Below are positions 23,208-31,872 of a stretch of DNA of 42,495 nt, one piece after another. Numbering within the stretch: position 1 is the stretch's first letter; the number at the start of each line of letters is the position of its first letter. Both the position numbers and the translations under genes were made by a program. The stretch comes from GCA-2717185 sp964386465 (lineage in GTDB: Bacteria; Pseudomonadota; Alphaproteobacteria; UBA8366; GCA-2717185): positions 1 to 42,495 of the forward strand of contig CAYLTU010000009.1 of the NCBI GenBank assembly GCA_964386465.1, in the 5' to 3' direction. The notes below the pieces were generated by a model. It searched no databases. It saw nothing but the letters and a program-made list of their open reading frames with translations, and was not told where the DNA came from.

Positions 23208-23234
23208 GTCATCCCCGATCACGTCGAGGATGAC
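23208..23234. repeat. Palindromic intergenic repeat
   Basis: GTCATCC (23208-23214) and GGATGAC (23228-23234) are perfect inverted copies with further partial pairing inside (CGA/TCG). It lies 22 bp beyond the end of the minus-strand ThDP enzyme gene and may act as its terminator or be a short dispersed repeat. The rest of 22965-23256 shows nothing codable. Confidence 0.45.
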
Positions 23235-23256
23235 GGAAGGTTAATGGCCCGCACGC

Positions 23257-24927
23257 CTATCCCACCGAGCGCTCGACGGCGACGTCGAGCAGCACCGGGC
23301 CGCCGCTGGCGATCGCCTTGTCGAGGGCCGGGCGCACTGCGGCCGGATCCTCGATCCGCTCCGCCGTCATGCCGAGCGAGCGCGCCAAACCGGAAAAATC
23401 GATCTCCGGGTCCTCGAAATCCATGCCGATGAAATTGTCGTTGCCATGGAAACTCAGCAACCGCTGCTTGATGATGCGGTAGCCCTTGTTGTTGCAGATC
23501 ACATAGGTGATCGGCAGTTTGAGGTGCGCCGCCGTCCAAAGCGCCTGCACCGAATACATGGCGCTGCCGTCGCCAATCACCGAGACGACCGGACGTTCCG
23601 GCTGCGCCAAGGAGATACCAACCGACGCCGCGATGGCCCAGCCGATGCCGCCGCTGGCGAGCCCGTGATAGCTGTAGCGGTCGCGGTAGGGCAGCAGGCT
23701 GAGCAGGCTGTTCGCCGTGGTCAGCCCCTCGTTTACCACCATCGCGTTGTCCGGCAGAGAATCGACGATCTGCATCATCAGCCAATCACCGGCGATTGGC
23801 ACGGTATCGGCGAGCGCCGCCGTCTTTTCACGCAAGGCCGCGTTCTTCGCGTTCCAGTTGGTGTCCGAGACCGCGGAAAGGCGCGCTTCCGCGGTTTTCT
23901 CGTGCGTGGCGCCACCCTTTTTCCGCATCACGGGAATCAGCGCGCGCAGGGTTTCCTTGACGTCGCCGCGCACGGCCAGTTCGGTCGGATAGTTCTTGCC
24001 CATCTCCCAATCGTTCAGACCGATCTGAACGATTGGCATGTCCTGCGGCATGGCGTCAGCCGGATCCCAGACCGACATACGAAGCACGTCCGCGCCGACA
24101 AAGACGAGCAAGTCGTATATTTCCAACGTCGCGCGCACCCGTTTTTGATCGCGTCCCAGCGCGCCCATGAAGGCGCGGTGCTCGGACGGGAAGTGGGCGC
24201 CGTAGGGAATCGTCTGCTGATAGGCAGGCGCGCCAAGCGCGTCGGCGAATTCGGCGATTTCCCGGAAGGCGTCCGAAGTGACGATTTCCGGGCCCGCGAC
24301 GATCGCCGGGTTCTGCGCCTCGAGCAGGCGACCGGTCAGGGCGTCCACCCCCGCATCGGTCGGCCGCATCGCGGTGTCGACGCGCGTCGCGTGCCCCAGT
24401 TCGATCCCCGCCTCCTCGTTCAGGATATCGCCCGGCAGGGAGATAAAGACCGGACCGGTCGGCGCGGTGGTGGCCACCTTGGCGGCGCGGCGGATGATGC
24501 GCGGCAGGTCTTCCAGACGGTTCACCTCGACCGCCCATTTGACCAGGGGGGCGGCCATCGGGACCAGGGAATCGTATAGCAGCGGCTCCGTCAGGCCGTG
24601 ACCCTGTTCCTGCTGCCCCGCCGTCAGAATCATCGGCGTGCCGGTGAACTTGGCGTTGAACAGCGACCCCATCGCGTTGCCGAGTCCCGGCGCGACATGC
24701 ACGTTGCAGGCGACCAGCTCTCCCGAGGCGCGCGAATAGCCATCCGCCATCGCGACGACCAGCGATTCCTGAAGCGCGAGAACGAACTTCAAGTCCGGAT
24801 GATCGGTCAGCGCATGCATGATCGGCAGTTCGGTCGTGCCCGGATTACCGAACAGATGCGTGATGCCCTCGTCCTTGAGGAGTGCGAGGAATGCCAAGCG
24901 GCCGGCAATGCGGTTCAATGAACTCAT
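23257..24927 (-). CDS. ThDP-dependent enzyme, benzoylformate-decarboxylase-like
   Basis: A 556-residue thiamine-diphosphate enzyme of the acetolactate synthase/decarboxylase family. N-terminal Pyr domain: FGNPGTTELPIMHAL, ALQES with the cofactor-activating Glu54, and NVHVAPGLGNAMGSLFNA, which resembles the benzoylformate decarboxylase block holding catalytic His70 (here His77). AGQQEQGHGLTEPLLYDS and LVKWAVEV also follow that enzyme. The PP domain has IGDGSAMYSVQAL to CNNKGY (the GDG-NN cofactor and Mg motif). It should decarboxylate or carboligate a 2-oxo acid. AAGGACG precedes the ATG at 24927. It follows the FAD dehydrogenase gene by 101 bp on the same strand; a functional link is inference. 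Confidence 0.88.
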   Translation of the reverse strand: MSSLNRIAGRLAFLALLKDEGITHLFGNPGTTELPIMHALTDHPDLKFVLALQESLVVAMADGYSRASGELVACNVHVAPGLGNAMGSLFNAKFTGTPMILTAGQQEQGHGLTEPLLYDSLVPMAAPLVKWAVEVNRLEDLPRIIRRAAKVATTAPTGPVFISLPGDILNEEAGIELGHATRVDTAMRPTDAGVDALTGRLLEAQNPAIVAGPEIVTSDAFREIAEFADALGAPAYQQTIPYGAHFPSEHRAFMGALGRDQKRVRATLEIYDLLVFVGADVLRMSVWDPADAMPQDMPIVQIGLNDWEMGKNYPTELAVRGDVKETLRALIPVMRKKGGATHEKTAEARLSAVSDTNWNAKNAALREKTAALADTVPIAGDWLMMQIVDSLPDNAMVVNEGLTTANSLLSLLPYRDRYSYHGLASGGIGWAIAASVGISLAQPERPVVSVIGDGSAMYSVQALWTAAHLKLPITYVICNNKGYRIIKQRLLSFHGNDNFIGMDFEDPEIDFSGLARSLGMTAERIEDPAAVRPALDKAIASGGPVLLDVAVERSVG

Positions 24928-25028
24928 GGGACGTCCTTGTCTTTTGTTTGAGAGTTATCGCCAGTGCTACGAACTCACCGACGGCAGCGGCGCGCGGCCA
25001 AGTATCATATCGGCCGCCTATTCCGCGA

Positions 25029-26444
25029 TCATACCGTCCGCGCCAGTGCCTGCACTTCGCCGGCGGCGGCCTCGGCGGCGCGCAATCCGGTGATCACCGC
25101 CTTCGCCAGTCCGCCGAGATAGGCCGCCGCGGGACCGCCTTCCATGCCGCCCGACGCGGAACCCACGGCGAACAGACCCGGGATCGCACCGCCGTCGCCG
25201 TGCTGCACCCGGCTGTCCCCATCGACCGCCACGCCGCCCATCGTGTAGGTGATGCCCGCGCAGATCGGGATTGCCCGGAACGGCGGCGTCGCGATGGGCT
25301 TCGGTCTGAACCTGTCCGTGCTGCGCACCGGCGATGGCGAAGCCGTTCCTTCGATGGCGGCATTGTGGGCCGTCACGGTTTTCGCCAATCCGTCCGGCGG
25401 CAGCCCGGCTTTCTGCGCCAGGGTGGCGAGATCGTCCGCTTCCAGCACCGTGCCGCCGGCCTTGACGAAGACCGGGTTCATGCAGGGGGGATAGCGATTG
25501 TCGGCGGCGAGGCCGGTCCATACCGCGTCGTCGAACACGACGGTCGCGGTCAGCGGATCTTCCAGCCTGGCGACCTCGTTCGCCATATAGACGCCGCCCT
25601 TGCCTTCGTCGAGGAACCGTTGCCCGGCCGCGTTCACGACGATGCCGTGCGCCGCGATCGGGTCGACGATGGGATAGGGCCACAGCCTGTCATTTTCGAA
25701 CGCCTCGCGGCCCAGAAGGTGGCCGTAGAACCGGTCCATGCCGACCAGCTTCGCACCCGCCGCCGCCGCCATCGTCAGCCCGTCGCCCCGACCCGTCGCG
25801 GCACCGCGCTGCAGCAGGCGTTCCGGCTGCGGCGACACGTAGCGCCGCATCAAATCCATGTTCGCCTGGAAGCCACCGTCGGCGATCACGACGGCGGACG
25901 CCGCGATCCGTTCATTCGTCCCGTTGCTCTCGACGACAATGCCCGTCACGCGGCCGTCTTCGACGACCAACTCCCGCGCCCGCGTATTCAATCGTACCGC
26001 CTTGCCGCGCTCGGCCAGGTTGGCGGTCAGCTTGCGCAGCAGCACGTCGGGTCCACGGCCCTTCCAGTCGAGCCCGGCGCCGCGCGGCCGTGGCGGGACG
26101 AGGATCCAGCGCATGAATTCCAGCGACCCGCCCTTTATGAAACGCGCGCCCTCGCCGCGCAGCCAGGCCAGCGCGCGGCCGCCTTCCGCCGCCATCACCG
26201 CCCCGTTGGCCGCGGCCTCTCCGTCGCCGGTCTGCGCCGCGACAGCCGCGGCAATCTCCTTCGGCGGCGCCGTCATATCCTTGAACGCGACATGAAGAAT
26301 GCCGCCGGAGAAGCGCGAATTGCAGAAATATTCCGGGTCGCCGCCCTGCTCCAACACGATTGGATTAAGCCCCAGTTCCGCCGCCCGGTTGGCCGTGGAC
26401 AGCCCCGCGAGGCCGCCGCCGATGATAATGATGTCGCCGTTCAA
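25029..26444 (-). CDS. FAD-dependent dehydrogenase, fumarate reductase/tricarballylate dehydrogenase type
   Basis: A 471-residue flavoprotein of the succinate dehydrogenase/fumarate reductase flavoprotein family. It has the N-terminal FAD motif IIIIGGGLAGLSTANRAAELG, SRFSGGILHVAF, AVVIADGGFQANMDLM, the substrate-domain stretch IVVNAAGQRFLDEG, and the C-terminal AGITYTMGGVAVDGDSRV with LFAVGSASGGMEGG. The family desaturates or reduces di- and tricarboxylates and also includes ketosteroid dehydrogenases. The start is a TTG at 26444, chosen because AGGAGA lies 7 bp upstream and the FAD motif follows at once; the open frame extends further without a signal. The gene is 11 bp after a small membrane-protein gene and divergent from an MFS carrier, as in tricarballylate (tcu) loci. 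Confidence 0.87.
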   Translation of the reverse strand: MNGDIIIIGGGLAGLSTANRAAELGLNPIVLEQGGDPEYFCNSRFSGGILHVAFKDMTAPPKEIAAAVAAQTGDGEAAANGAVMAAEGGRALAWLRGEGARFIKGGSLEFMRWILVPPRPRGAGLDWKGRGPDVLLRKLTANLAERGKAVRLNTRARELVVEDGRVTGIVVESNGTNERIAASAVVIADGGFQANMDLMRRYVSPQPERLLQRGAATGRGDGLTMAAAAGAKLVGMDRFYGHLLGREAFENDRLWPYPIVDPIAAHGIVVNAAGQRFLDEGKGGVYMANEVARLEDPLTATVVFDDAVWTGLAADNRYPPCMNPVFVKAGGTVLEADDLATLAQKAGLPPDGLAKTVTAHNAAIEGTASPSPVRSTDRFRPKPIATPPFRAIPICAGITYTMGGVAVDGDSRVQHGDGGAIPGLFAVGSASGGMEGGPAAAYLGGLAKAVITGLRAAEAAAGEVQALARTV

Positions 26445-26455
26445 AATACCGTCTC

Positions 26456-26680
26456 CTATTGCGGCAGCAGCATGTCCGCGATGATCTGGGTGAGCTCCGC
26501 GAAGGTGCGGAAGGCGAACCAGACGATCAAGCCGGCCGCGACCGCGCCGATGCCCCATACCCAGTGCCAGCCGGCGAGTACGATTCCCAGACCAACAAGA
26601 ACCGGCAGCGCCAGTCCGACGAGAACCGAGAGATTGCGACCATATGAGACCATGAACTGGACCGCCGGATACTGTTCCAT
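26456..26680 (-). CDS. Small two-helix membrane protein
   Basis: A 74-residue protein with two hydrophobic helices: NLSVLVGLALPVLVGLGIVL (about 16-35) and WVWGIGAVAAGLIVWFAF (about 40-57). A strong AGGAGGGAGAG precedes the ATG at 26680. It is the first gene of the unit with the FAD dehydrogenase, which begins 11 bp later. The position suggests a membrane anchor or electron-transfer partner for the dehydrogenase, but no haem or quinone ligand pattern can be claimed. I recognise no family. Confidence 0.65.
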   Translation of the reverse strand: MEQYPAVQFMVSYGRNLSVLVGLALPVLVGLGIVLAGWHWVWGIGAVAAGLIVWFAFRTFAELTQIIADMLLPQ

Positions 26681-26827
26681 GTAGCGCTCTCCCTCCTGAA
26701 CGGCACCATCGCCCGAAAGCCGGTGGCGATTTTACGCGCCGCCACGCGGGATGCAAAATTCGCGCTAGTCCCGTTTGGCGAATTAGGCTACGGGTTGCCG
26801 GCAACACGCCACATCGGGGTTTCCACC

Positions 26828-28090
26828 ATGTCCAGCCCGGCAGACGCCGCGGCCCCATCCGGCTATCTGGCCTTCGCGCGCGCCAACCTGCGGTTCCTGG
26901 GGTTCGCGTTCCTGATGGCGCTCGCGTCGAGCGTCGGACAGACCTTTTTCATCGGCGTGTTCGGCCCGGAAATCGAAGCGGAATTCAGCCTGTCCCATGC
27001 CGAGTGGGGCACCGTCTACATGGTCGGCACCCTGTTGTCGGCCCTGGTATTGCCGTTCACCGGTAGTTGGATCGACCGGATACCGCTGGCGCGCTATTCG
27101 ATCCTGGTCGCCGTCGGCCTGACATTGGCCTGTTTCGGCGCGGCGCTGTGCCCGGCGGCCGGATTCCTGGTTGCGGTCATCTTCATGCTGCGCCAGATGG
27201 GCCAGGGACTCGCGAGTCACGTCTCGATCACTTCGACGGTGAAGCATTTCCGCCGCGACCGCGGCAAGGCCGTCGCCATCGTCTCTCTGGGATTTCCTGC
27301 CGGGCGGGCCGTGCTGCCCGCCGCCGCCGTCGCGCTGATCGCCGCCATCGGCTGGCGTTATACCTACGCCGCCGCCGGTATCCTCACCGCGATCCTTCTG
27401 GTACCGGCGGCGTTCTGGCTGCTGCGCGGCCCGGTGCGGCCGTCCGGGCCCGCGTCCGCGAGCGCGGCGGAGCCGGCGCCGGAAGCCCCCGACCGCAGCC
27501 TCACCCTGCGTCAGGTCATGACGCATCCGTTCTTCTATTTGATCCTGCCGGGAACCGTTGCGCCGTCGATTATCGAGACCGCGTTGTTTTTTCACCAGCT
27601 CACCATCGCGGAAATGAAGGGCTGGTCGGCCGGTTGGGTGACCGCCGGCTACGCGGTGTTCGCGGTGATGACGACCCTATTCTCGATGGCCGCCGGCCCG
27701 CTCGTCGACCGGCTCGGCGCGATGCGGCTGCTGCCGGTCATATTGATCCCCTACGTTTTCGGAATTTTGATTCTGGCCTACATGGACGACCCGCTCTGGG
27801 CCTGGGCCTACCTCGCCTTGTCGGGCGCCACGGGCGGGTTGCGGCAGACGATCGCGCCGGTCATGTGGGCGGAGTTCGGCGGCACGCGGCATATCGGCTC
27901 GATCCGCAGCATGGCCGCGACCTTGAGCGTATTCGCCTCCGCCCTGGGACCGCCGGCGCTGGGCTGGATGATGGACGCCGGCATCGCGTTGGAATCGATG
28001 GTGATCGGCACCGTGATCTACATCGTGATCGCCAGTGGGCTGATTTGGTTCGCCTGCGCCGCGCAATTGCGGCGGCGCGACTTTGCCTGA
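26828..28090 (+). CDS. MFS transporter
   Basis: A 420-residue carrier with about twelve hydrophobic helices in two halves and a central loop rich in Ala, Pro and Ser (about 205-230). The loop GSWIDRIPLARY after the second helix corresponds to the MFS motif A position, and FRRDRGKAVAIVSLGFPAGRAV is typical of the oxalate/formate- and monocarboxylate-type branch. It probably imports a small organic acid. The ATG at 26828 has only a weak ribosome site; an in-frame upstream codon at 26723 would add unrelated residues. It is divergent from the FAD dehydrogenase unit and immediately upstream of the lyase/hydratase operon, 65 bp away, so it is a candidate importer for that pathway. Confidence 0.88.
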   Translation: MSSPADAAAPSGYLAFARANLRFLGFAFLMALASSVGQTFFIGVFGPEIEAEFSLSHAEWGTVYMVGTLLSALVLPFTGSWIDRIPLARYSILVAVGLTLACFGAALCPAAGFLVAVIFMLRQMGQGLASHVSITSTVKHFRRDRGKAVAIVSLGFPAGRAVLPAAAVALIAAIGWRYTYAAAGILTAILLVPAAFWLLRGPVRPSGPASASAAEPAPEAPDRSLTLRQVMTHPFFYLILPGTVAPSIIETALFFHQLTIAEMKGWSAGWVTAGYAVFAVMTTLFSMAAGPLVDRLGAMRLLPVILIPYVFGILILAYMDDPLWAWAYLALSGATGGLRQTIAPVMWAEFGGTRHIGSIRSMAATLSVFASALGPPALGWMMDAGIALESMVIGTVIYIVIASGLIWFACAAQLRRRDFA

Positions 28091-28155
28091 GGCGCCGCGA
28101 CCCGTAGACTCGCTCGAGTGGGTACGAGCGGGCTTCGCGCGGAAGGAGAGTGTTT

Positions 28156-29055
28156 ATGAAGAGCAAGGGACGTCGCCTAAAGGAGTTGCTGGAGGCACCG
28201 GATATCCTGGTATCGCCGGGGATCTATGACGGCTACAGCGCGCGCATGATTCAGGCGCGCGGTTTCAAGAGCGGGGCGATTTCAGGCGCCGGGCTGTCGG
28301 AATGCCATCTCGGCTGGTCCGACATGGGCATCATGGGGCTGGAGGACAATCTGCGGTTCTGCCGGGCGATCTCCGAATGCGCCGAAGACCTGCTGCTACA
28401 CGCCGACGCCGACACCGGGTATGGCAACGCGGTCAATGTGCATTTCGTCGTCCGCGCCTTCGAGAAGGCCGGCGTGGCGGCGGTCATGATCGAGGATCAG
28501 GTATGGCCCAAACGCTGCGGCCACCTGGTCGGCAAGGACGTCATCTCGGCCGGGGAGATGGTGCAGAAGGTGAAATCCGCCTGCGACGCGCGGCGCGACA
28601 ACGACTTTGTCATCAAGGCGCGCACCGATGCGGCTGGGGTGCTTGGAATAGATGAAGCGATCGATCGTCTCAATTTGTACGCGGAGGCCGGTGCGGATTT
28701 GCTGTTCGCCGACGCGCTGTTGTCGGCCGAAGACATCGAAAAGGTCGCGCGCAACGTGCCCAAACCGCTGACCGTCAATATGGGGCTTGGCATTCGGTCA
28801 CGCAGCACGACGCCGCTGATCTCGCCCGCGCGCCTGCAGGCGATGGGCGTCGCCGCCGTCAGCTACCCGCGCCTGCTGTCCACCGCGGCGGTGCGCGGCA
28901 TGATGAATGCGATGGATGTTTTTGAGGGCATGCTTGAAAGCAATGAAGAAGTCGACCGGCCGGACCTGCTGGTGTCTTTCGAGGAAATCAACAAGCTCGT
29001 CGGATACGATACGCTGACCGAGATGGAAGGGCGCTACGCCGTCGAAGGCGACTAA
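28156..29055 (+). CDS. Isocitrate lyase/PEP mutase superfamily lyase (methylisocitrate or dimethylmalate lyase-like)
   Basis: A 299-residue TIM-barrel enzyme. Signatures: SPGIYDGYSARMIQARGF at the N-terminus, HADADTGYGNAVNV (Mg-binding, about 82-95), and PKRCGHLVGK with catalytic Cys121, which marks carbon-carbon lyases (isocitrate, 2-methylisocitrate, 2,3-dimethylmalate) rather than phosphonomutases. The expected reaction is retro-aldol cleavage of a 2-hydroxy di- or tricarboxylate to pyruvate or glyoxylate plus a carboxylate. AGGAG lies 7 bp before the ATG at 28156; a GTG two codons earlier is less likely. First gene of a tight operon with the two hydratase subunits (gaps 11 and 3 bp), an arrangement that resembles the end of the nicotinate fermentation pathway (dimethylmalate lyase with dimethylmaleate hydratase). 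Confidence 0.87.
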   Translation: MKSKGRRLKELLEAPDILVSPGIYDGYSARMIQARGFKSGAISGAGLSECHLGWSDMGIMGLEDNLRFCRAISECAEDLLLHADADTGYGNAVNVHFVVRAFEKAGVAAVMIEDQVWPKRCGHLVGKDVISAGEMVQKVKSACDARRDNDFVIKARTDAAGVLGIDEAIDRLNLYAEAGADLLFADALLSAEDIEKVARNVPKPLTVNMGLGIRSRSTTPLISPARLQAMGVAAVSYPRLLSTAAVRGMMNAMDVFEGMLESNEEVDRPDLLVSFEEINKLVGYDTLTEMEGRYAVEGD

Positions 29056-29066
29056 GGGACCGCATC

Positions 29067-30335
29067 ATGGGCATGACCATCATCGAAAAGATTCTGGCGC
29101 GGCAAAGCGGGCAGGAACTTGTGCGGCCGGGCGATCTCGTGACCGTAAAGGTCGATACGGTGGTCATGTTCGACAATAATTTCATGGACAGCGTCTGGCG
29201 CGAAATCCTGCATGTAGCCGACCCGGCGCGCGTCGTCGTCGCGTTCGATCACCGGGCGCCGGCCGCCCATATCGAGAGCGCGACGGCGCATCTGACCGGC
29301 CGCCGCTTCGTCGAGAAGTTCGGCATCGAACGGTTCCACGATGTCGGCGCGCGGCAGGGCATCGCCCATGTCCTCGTCGCCGATCACGCCTACGCCATGC
29401 CCGGCACCGTGCTCCTGTGCAGCGATTCGCATACCTGCAGCGCGGGCGCCTTCAACTGCGTCGCACGCGGTGTGGGCGCGCCGGATATCGCCTATGCCCT
29501 GACCAAGGGCGAGACCTGGTTCCGGGTCGGGGAAACCGTCCGCTACGATTTGGAAGGAACGTTCAATCCCGCTGTGTCGATGAAGGATGTCTTCCTCCAT
29601 ATCGCCGGCGCCTTTGGCGGTCACGAGACGATGAATGTGGAGTTTGGCGGCGGCGCCCTGCCGCATCTCAACATGAACGCGCGGCGCACCTTGACGACGA
29701 TGGGAGCCGAACTGAGCGCCGAGTTCGCGACCTTCGAGCCTGACCAGACCCTTTTCGATCATATCGCGGCGAACAATCCCGACCATCCCGCCTACGAAGC
29801 GCAGATTCCCGATGTAGACGCGTCCTATGCCGACCGTAGAACAATCCGTCTCGACCAAATCGAACCGCTCGTCGCCCTGCCCGACAGCGTACTGGACAAC
29901 TCCCGACCGGTCGGCGAGGTCGCGGGCATGGCAATCGATCAGGCCTTCATCGGTTCCTGCGCCAACGGCACCATCGATGACCTGGAGAGCGCCGCGACGG
30001 TTCTGGCCGGTCGTCAGGTGGCCGACGGCGTCCGGCTGATCGTGACCCCGGGCTCGCAGACGATCTACCGCCAGGCCGCCCAACGGGGCATTCTGACGGC
30101 CCTGGCGGAAGCCGGCGCCGTCGTGACCAACCCGACCTGCGGCGCCTGCGGCGGCGGGCATCTCGGTGTGCTTGCGGCGGGCGAAACCTGCATCACGGCG
30201 AGCACCCGGAACTTCAAGGGCCGCATGGGCGATCCGAGCGCGAAAATCTTCATGGGCTCCCCCGCCACGGTCGCCGCCTCGGCGATCAAGGGCGTCATCG
30301 CGGACCCGACCGAATTCCTGGCGCCGGGTGCGTGA
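29067..30335 (+). CDS. Aconitase/isopropylmalate-isomerase family hydratase, large subunit
   Basis: A 422-residue Fe-S hydro-lyase large subunit of LeuC length. The three cluster Cys are Cys298 in IGSCANGTIDDL and Cys358 and Cys361 in NPTCGACGGGHLG. Active-site stretches VAFDHRAPAAH, CSDSHTCSAGAFN and ASTRNFKGRMGDP are present. It adds or removes water at a di- or tricarboxylate. LeuC, homoaconitase, citraconate hydratase and dimethylmaleate hydratase (DmdA) share this form. Neighbouring genes include no leuA or leuB, so a leucine role is unlikely. It stands 11 bp after the lyase gene and 3 bp before the small subunit. Confidence 0.9.
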   Translation: MGMTIIEKILARQSGQELVRPGDLVTVKVDTVVMFDNNFMDSVWREILHVADPARVVVAFDHRAPAAHIESATAHLTGRRFVEKFGIERFHDVGARQGIAHVLVADHAYAMPGTVLLCSDSHTCSAGAFNCVARGVGAPDIAYALTKGETWFRVGETVRYDLEGTFNPAVSMKDVFLHIAGAFGGHETMNVEFGGGALPHLNMNARRTLTTMGAELSAEFATFEPDQTLFDHIAANNPDHPAYEAQIPDVDASYADRRTIRLDQIEPLVALPDSVLDNSRPVGEVAGMAIDQAFIGSCANGTIDDLESAATVLAGRQVADGVRLIVTPGSQTIYRQAAQRGILTALAEAGAVVTNPTCGACGGGHLGVLAAGETCITASTRNFKGRMGDPSAKIFMGSPATVAASAIKGVIADPTEFLAPGA

Positions 30336-30338
30336 CCG

Positions 30339-30839
30339 ATGGAGTACAAGGGCAAAACCTGGCTCTTCGAGGCCAACATCAACACCGATCTCATACTGCC
30401 GAGCCGTTGCTACTACCTGCCGCCTGAAGAGCAGATCCGTTACGTCTTCTCTGCCAACCGGCCCGGCTGGGTCGATGAGATGAGCAAAGGCGACGTCATC
30501 GTCGCCGAACAGAATTTCGGCATGGGTTCTTCCCGGCCTGCGGCCCGCAACCTGAATTTACTCGGTGTCGGCTGTCTCGTGGCGGAAAGCATCAACGGGC
30601 TGTTTTTCCGCAACTGTATCAATTTTGGCTTTCCTGCGCTGGAATGCCCCGGCGTCACGGCGGCCTTCCGAGAGGGCGAACTTGCCGCCGTGTCGTTCGA
30701 CGATTTCACGGTTGAGAACGTGACGACCGGAAAATCCCTGAAAGCCAAGCCGATCCCGGACGCCCTGCTGCGTATCCTGAAATCGGGCGGTATCTATCCG
30801 TTGCTCGAGGAAGAAGGTCTCATCGCACCGCACGCTTAA
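30339..30839 (+). CDS. Aconitase/isopropylmalate-isomerase family hydratase, small subunit
   Basis: A 166-residue swivelling domain, LeuD-like. Landmarks: FEANINTDLILPSR (substrate-loop start), VAEQNFGMGSSRPAARNLNLLGV, with the family GSSR loop that recognises the substrate, and SINGLFFRNCINFGFPALEC. The residues after GSSR (PAA) differ from the EHA/EQA of typical LeuD proteins, so the substrate specificity may differ. The start is 3 bp after the large-subunit stop, so the two are coupled. Its length fits bacterial and archaeal two-subunit enzymes. Confidence 0.9.
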   Translation: MEYKGKTWLFEANINTDLILPSRCYYLPPEEQIRYVFSANRPGWVDEMSKGDVIVAEQNFGMGSSRPAARNLNLLGVGCLVAESINGLFFRNCINFGFPALECPGVTAAFREGELAAVSFDDFTVENVTTGKSLKAKPIPDALLRILKSGGIYPLLEEEGLIAPHA

Positions 30840-30862
30840 TTCACACACGGGGGAAACACATA

Positions 30863-31666
30863 ATGGCAGGATTTCTCGACGGTAGGACGGCGCTCATCAC
30901 CGGCTCGACCAGCGGGCTTGGGCTCGGTTACGCCCGCGCGCTGGCGGCGGAAGGCTGCGCCATCATGCTGAACGGCTTCGGCGACGCGGCGGAAATCGAA
31001 GCGACCCGCGCCGGGTTGGAGACCGAGTTCGGCGTCGCCGCCTTCTATAACGCCGCCGACATGCGTGACCCGGCACAGGTCACGGCGATGATCGAGGACG
31101 GCACGGCCAAGCTCGGCAAGGTCGATATCCTGATCAACAATGCCGGCATGCAGCACCGTGCGCCGGCCGAGGACTTCCCGCCCGACATCTGGGACGACAT
31201 GCTGGCGGTAAACCTGTCCGCGCCGTTCCACGCGACACGCGCCGTCCTGCCGCAGATGAAGGCGCGCGACTGGGGCCGGATCATCAATACCGCCTCGACG
31301 AACGCGCTGGTCGCCTCGCCCAACGTCGTCGGCTACACCGCGACCAAGCACGGGCTACTGGGCATGACCAAGGCGGTCGCGATAGAGACGGCGGAGACCG
31401 GCGTTACCTGCAACGCGATCTGCCCCGGAACCGTGCGCACCAATCTGAGCGAACACCGCATCGACAGCTACGCCGAGCAGAAGGGCGTGCCGAAGGAAGA
31501 AGCGATCGAAGAATACCTTATCCAAAAACAACCCTACCACCAGCCGATGGGTCGCTTCATTACCATCGAGGAGGTCGCCGCCGCGGCCGTCTATCTTTGT
31601 AGCGACGCGGGCGCGGCGATGCGCGGCGCGGCTTTCACCGTCGACGGCGGCTGGACGGCGCGATAA
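30863..31666 (+). CDS. SDR oxidoreductase, 3-hydroxybutyrate dehydrogenase-like
   Basis: A 267-residue short-chain dehydrogenase: TGSTSGLGLG cofactor loop, NNAGMQH, catalytic Ser in NTASTN, YTATK (Tyr and Lys), and CNAICPGTVRTNLSE. Overall it follows D-3-hydroxybutyrate dehydrogenase, including GMQHRAP, KQPYHQPMGRF and the C-terminal VDGGWTAR. However, two residues that help bind the carboxylate in the Pseudomonas enzyme (His and Lys in the ASAH...K stretch, from memory) are Asn here (STN, SPN), so another hydroxy acid is likely. It lies 23 bp after the small hydratase subunit with GGGGGAAA upstream; last gene of the operon. Confidence 0.85.
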   Translation: MAGFLDGRTALITGSTSGLGLGYARALAAEGCAIMLNGFGDAAEIEATRAGLETEFGVAAFYNAADMRDPAQVTAMIEDGTAKLGKVDILINNAGMQHRAPAEDFPPDIWDDMLAVNLSAPFHATRAVLPQMKARDWGRIINTASTNALVASPNVVGYTATKHGLLGMTKAVAIETAETGVTCNAICPGTVRTNLSEHRIDSYAEQKGVPKEEAIEEYLIQKQPYHQPMGRFITIEEVAAAAVYLCSDAGAAMRGAAFTVDGGWTAR

Positions 31667-31750
31667 GGGCGAGCTCGGGCGCAAAACCGATATCGGACGG
31701 GCGCCGCAAACGCCTCGGCTACAAAACACCATGCCCGGAATTTGGAAGCA

Positions 31751-31768
31751 GCCGCGCCCGTGCGCGGC
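31751..31768. terminator. GC-rich hairpin, possible terminator
   Basis: GCCGCGC (31751-31757) and GCGCGGC (31762-31768) form a perfect 7-bp stem with a four-base loop, 85 bp after the SDR stop. It is followed by AATTCTAAAA rather than a T-run, so it is only a candidate for the end of the lyase operon. Confidence 0.35.
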
Positions 31769-31872
31769 AATTCTAAAACAAGTCATCCGAATGGGTGATT
31801 TTAAGCATAGGAAATTCTTGTAATTAATCCTCGTGAGCACCGAACCAGAAACGGATATACGGGGTTTCGATT

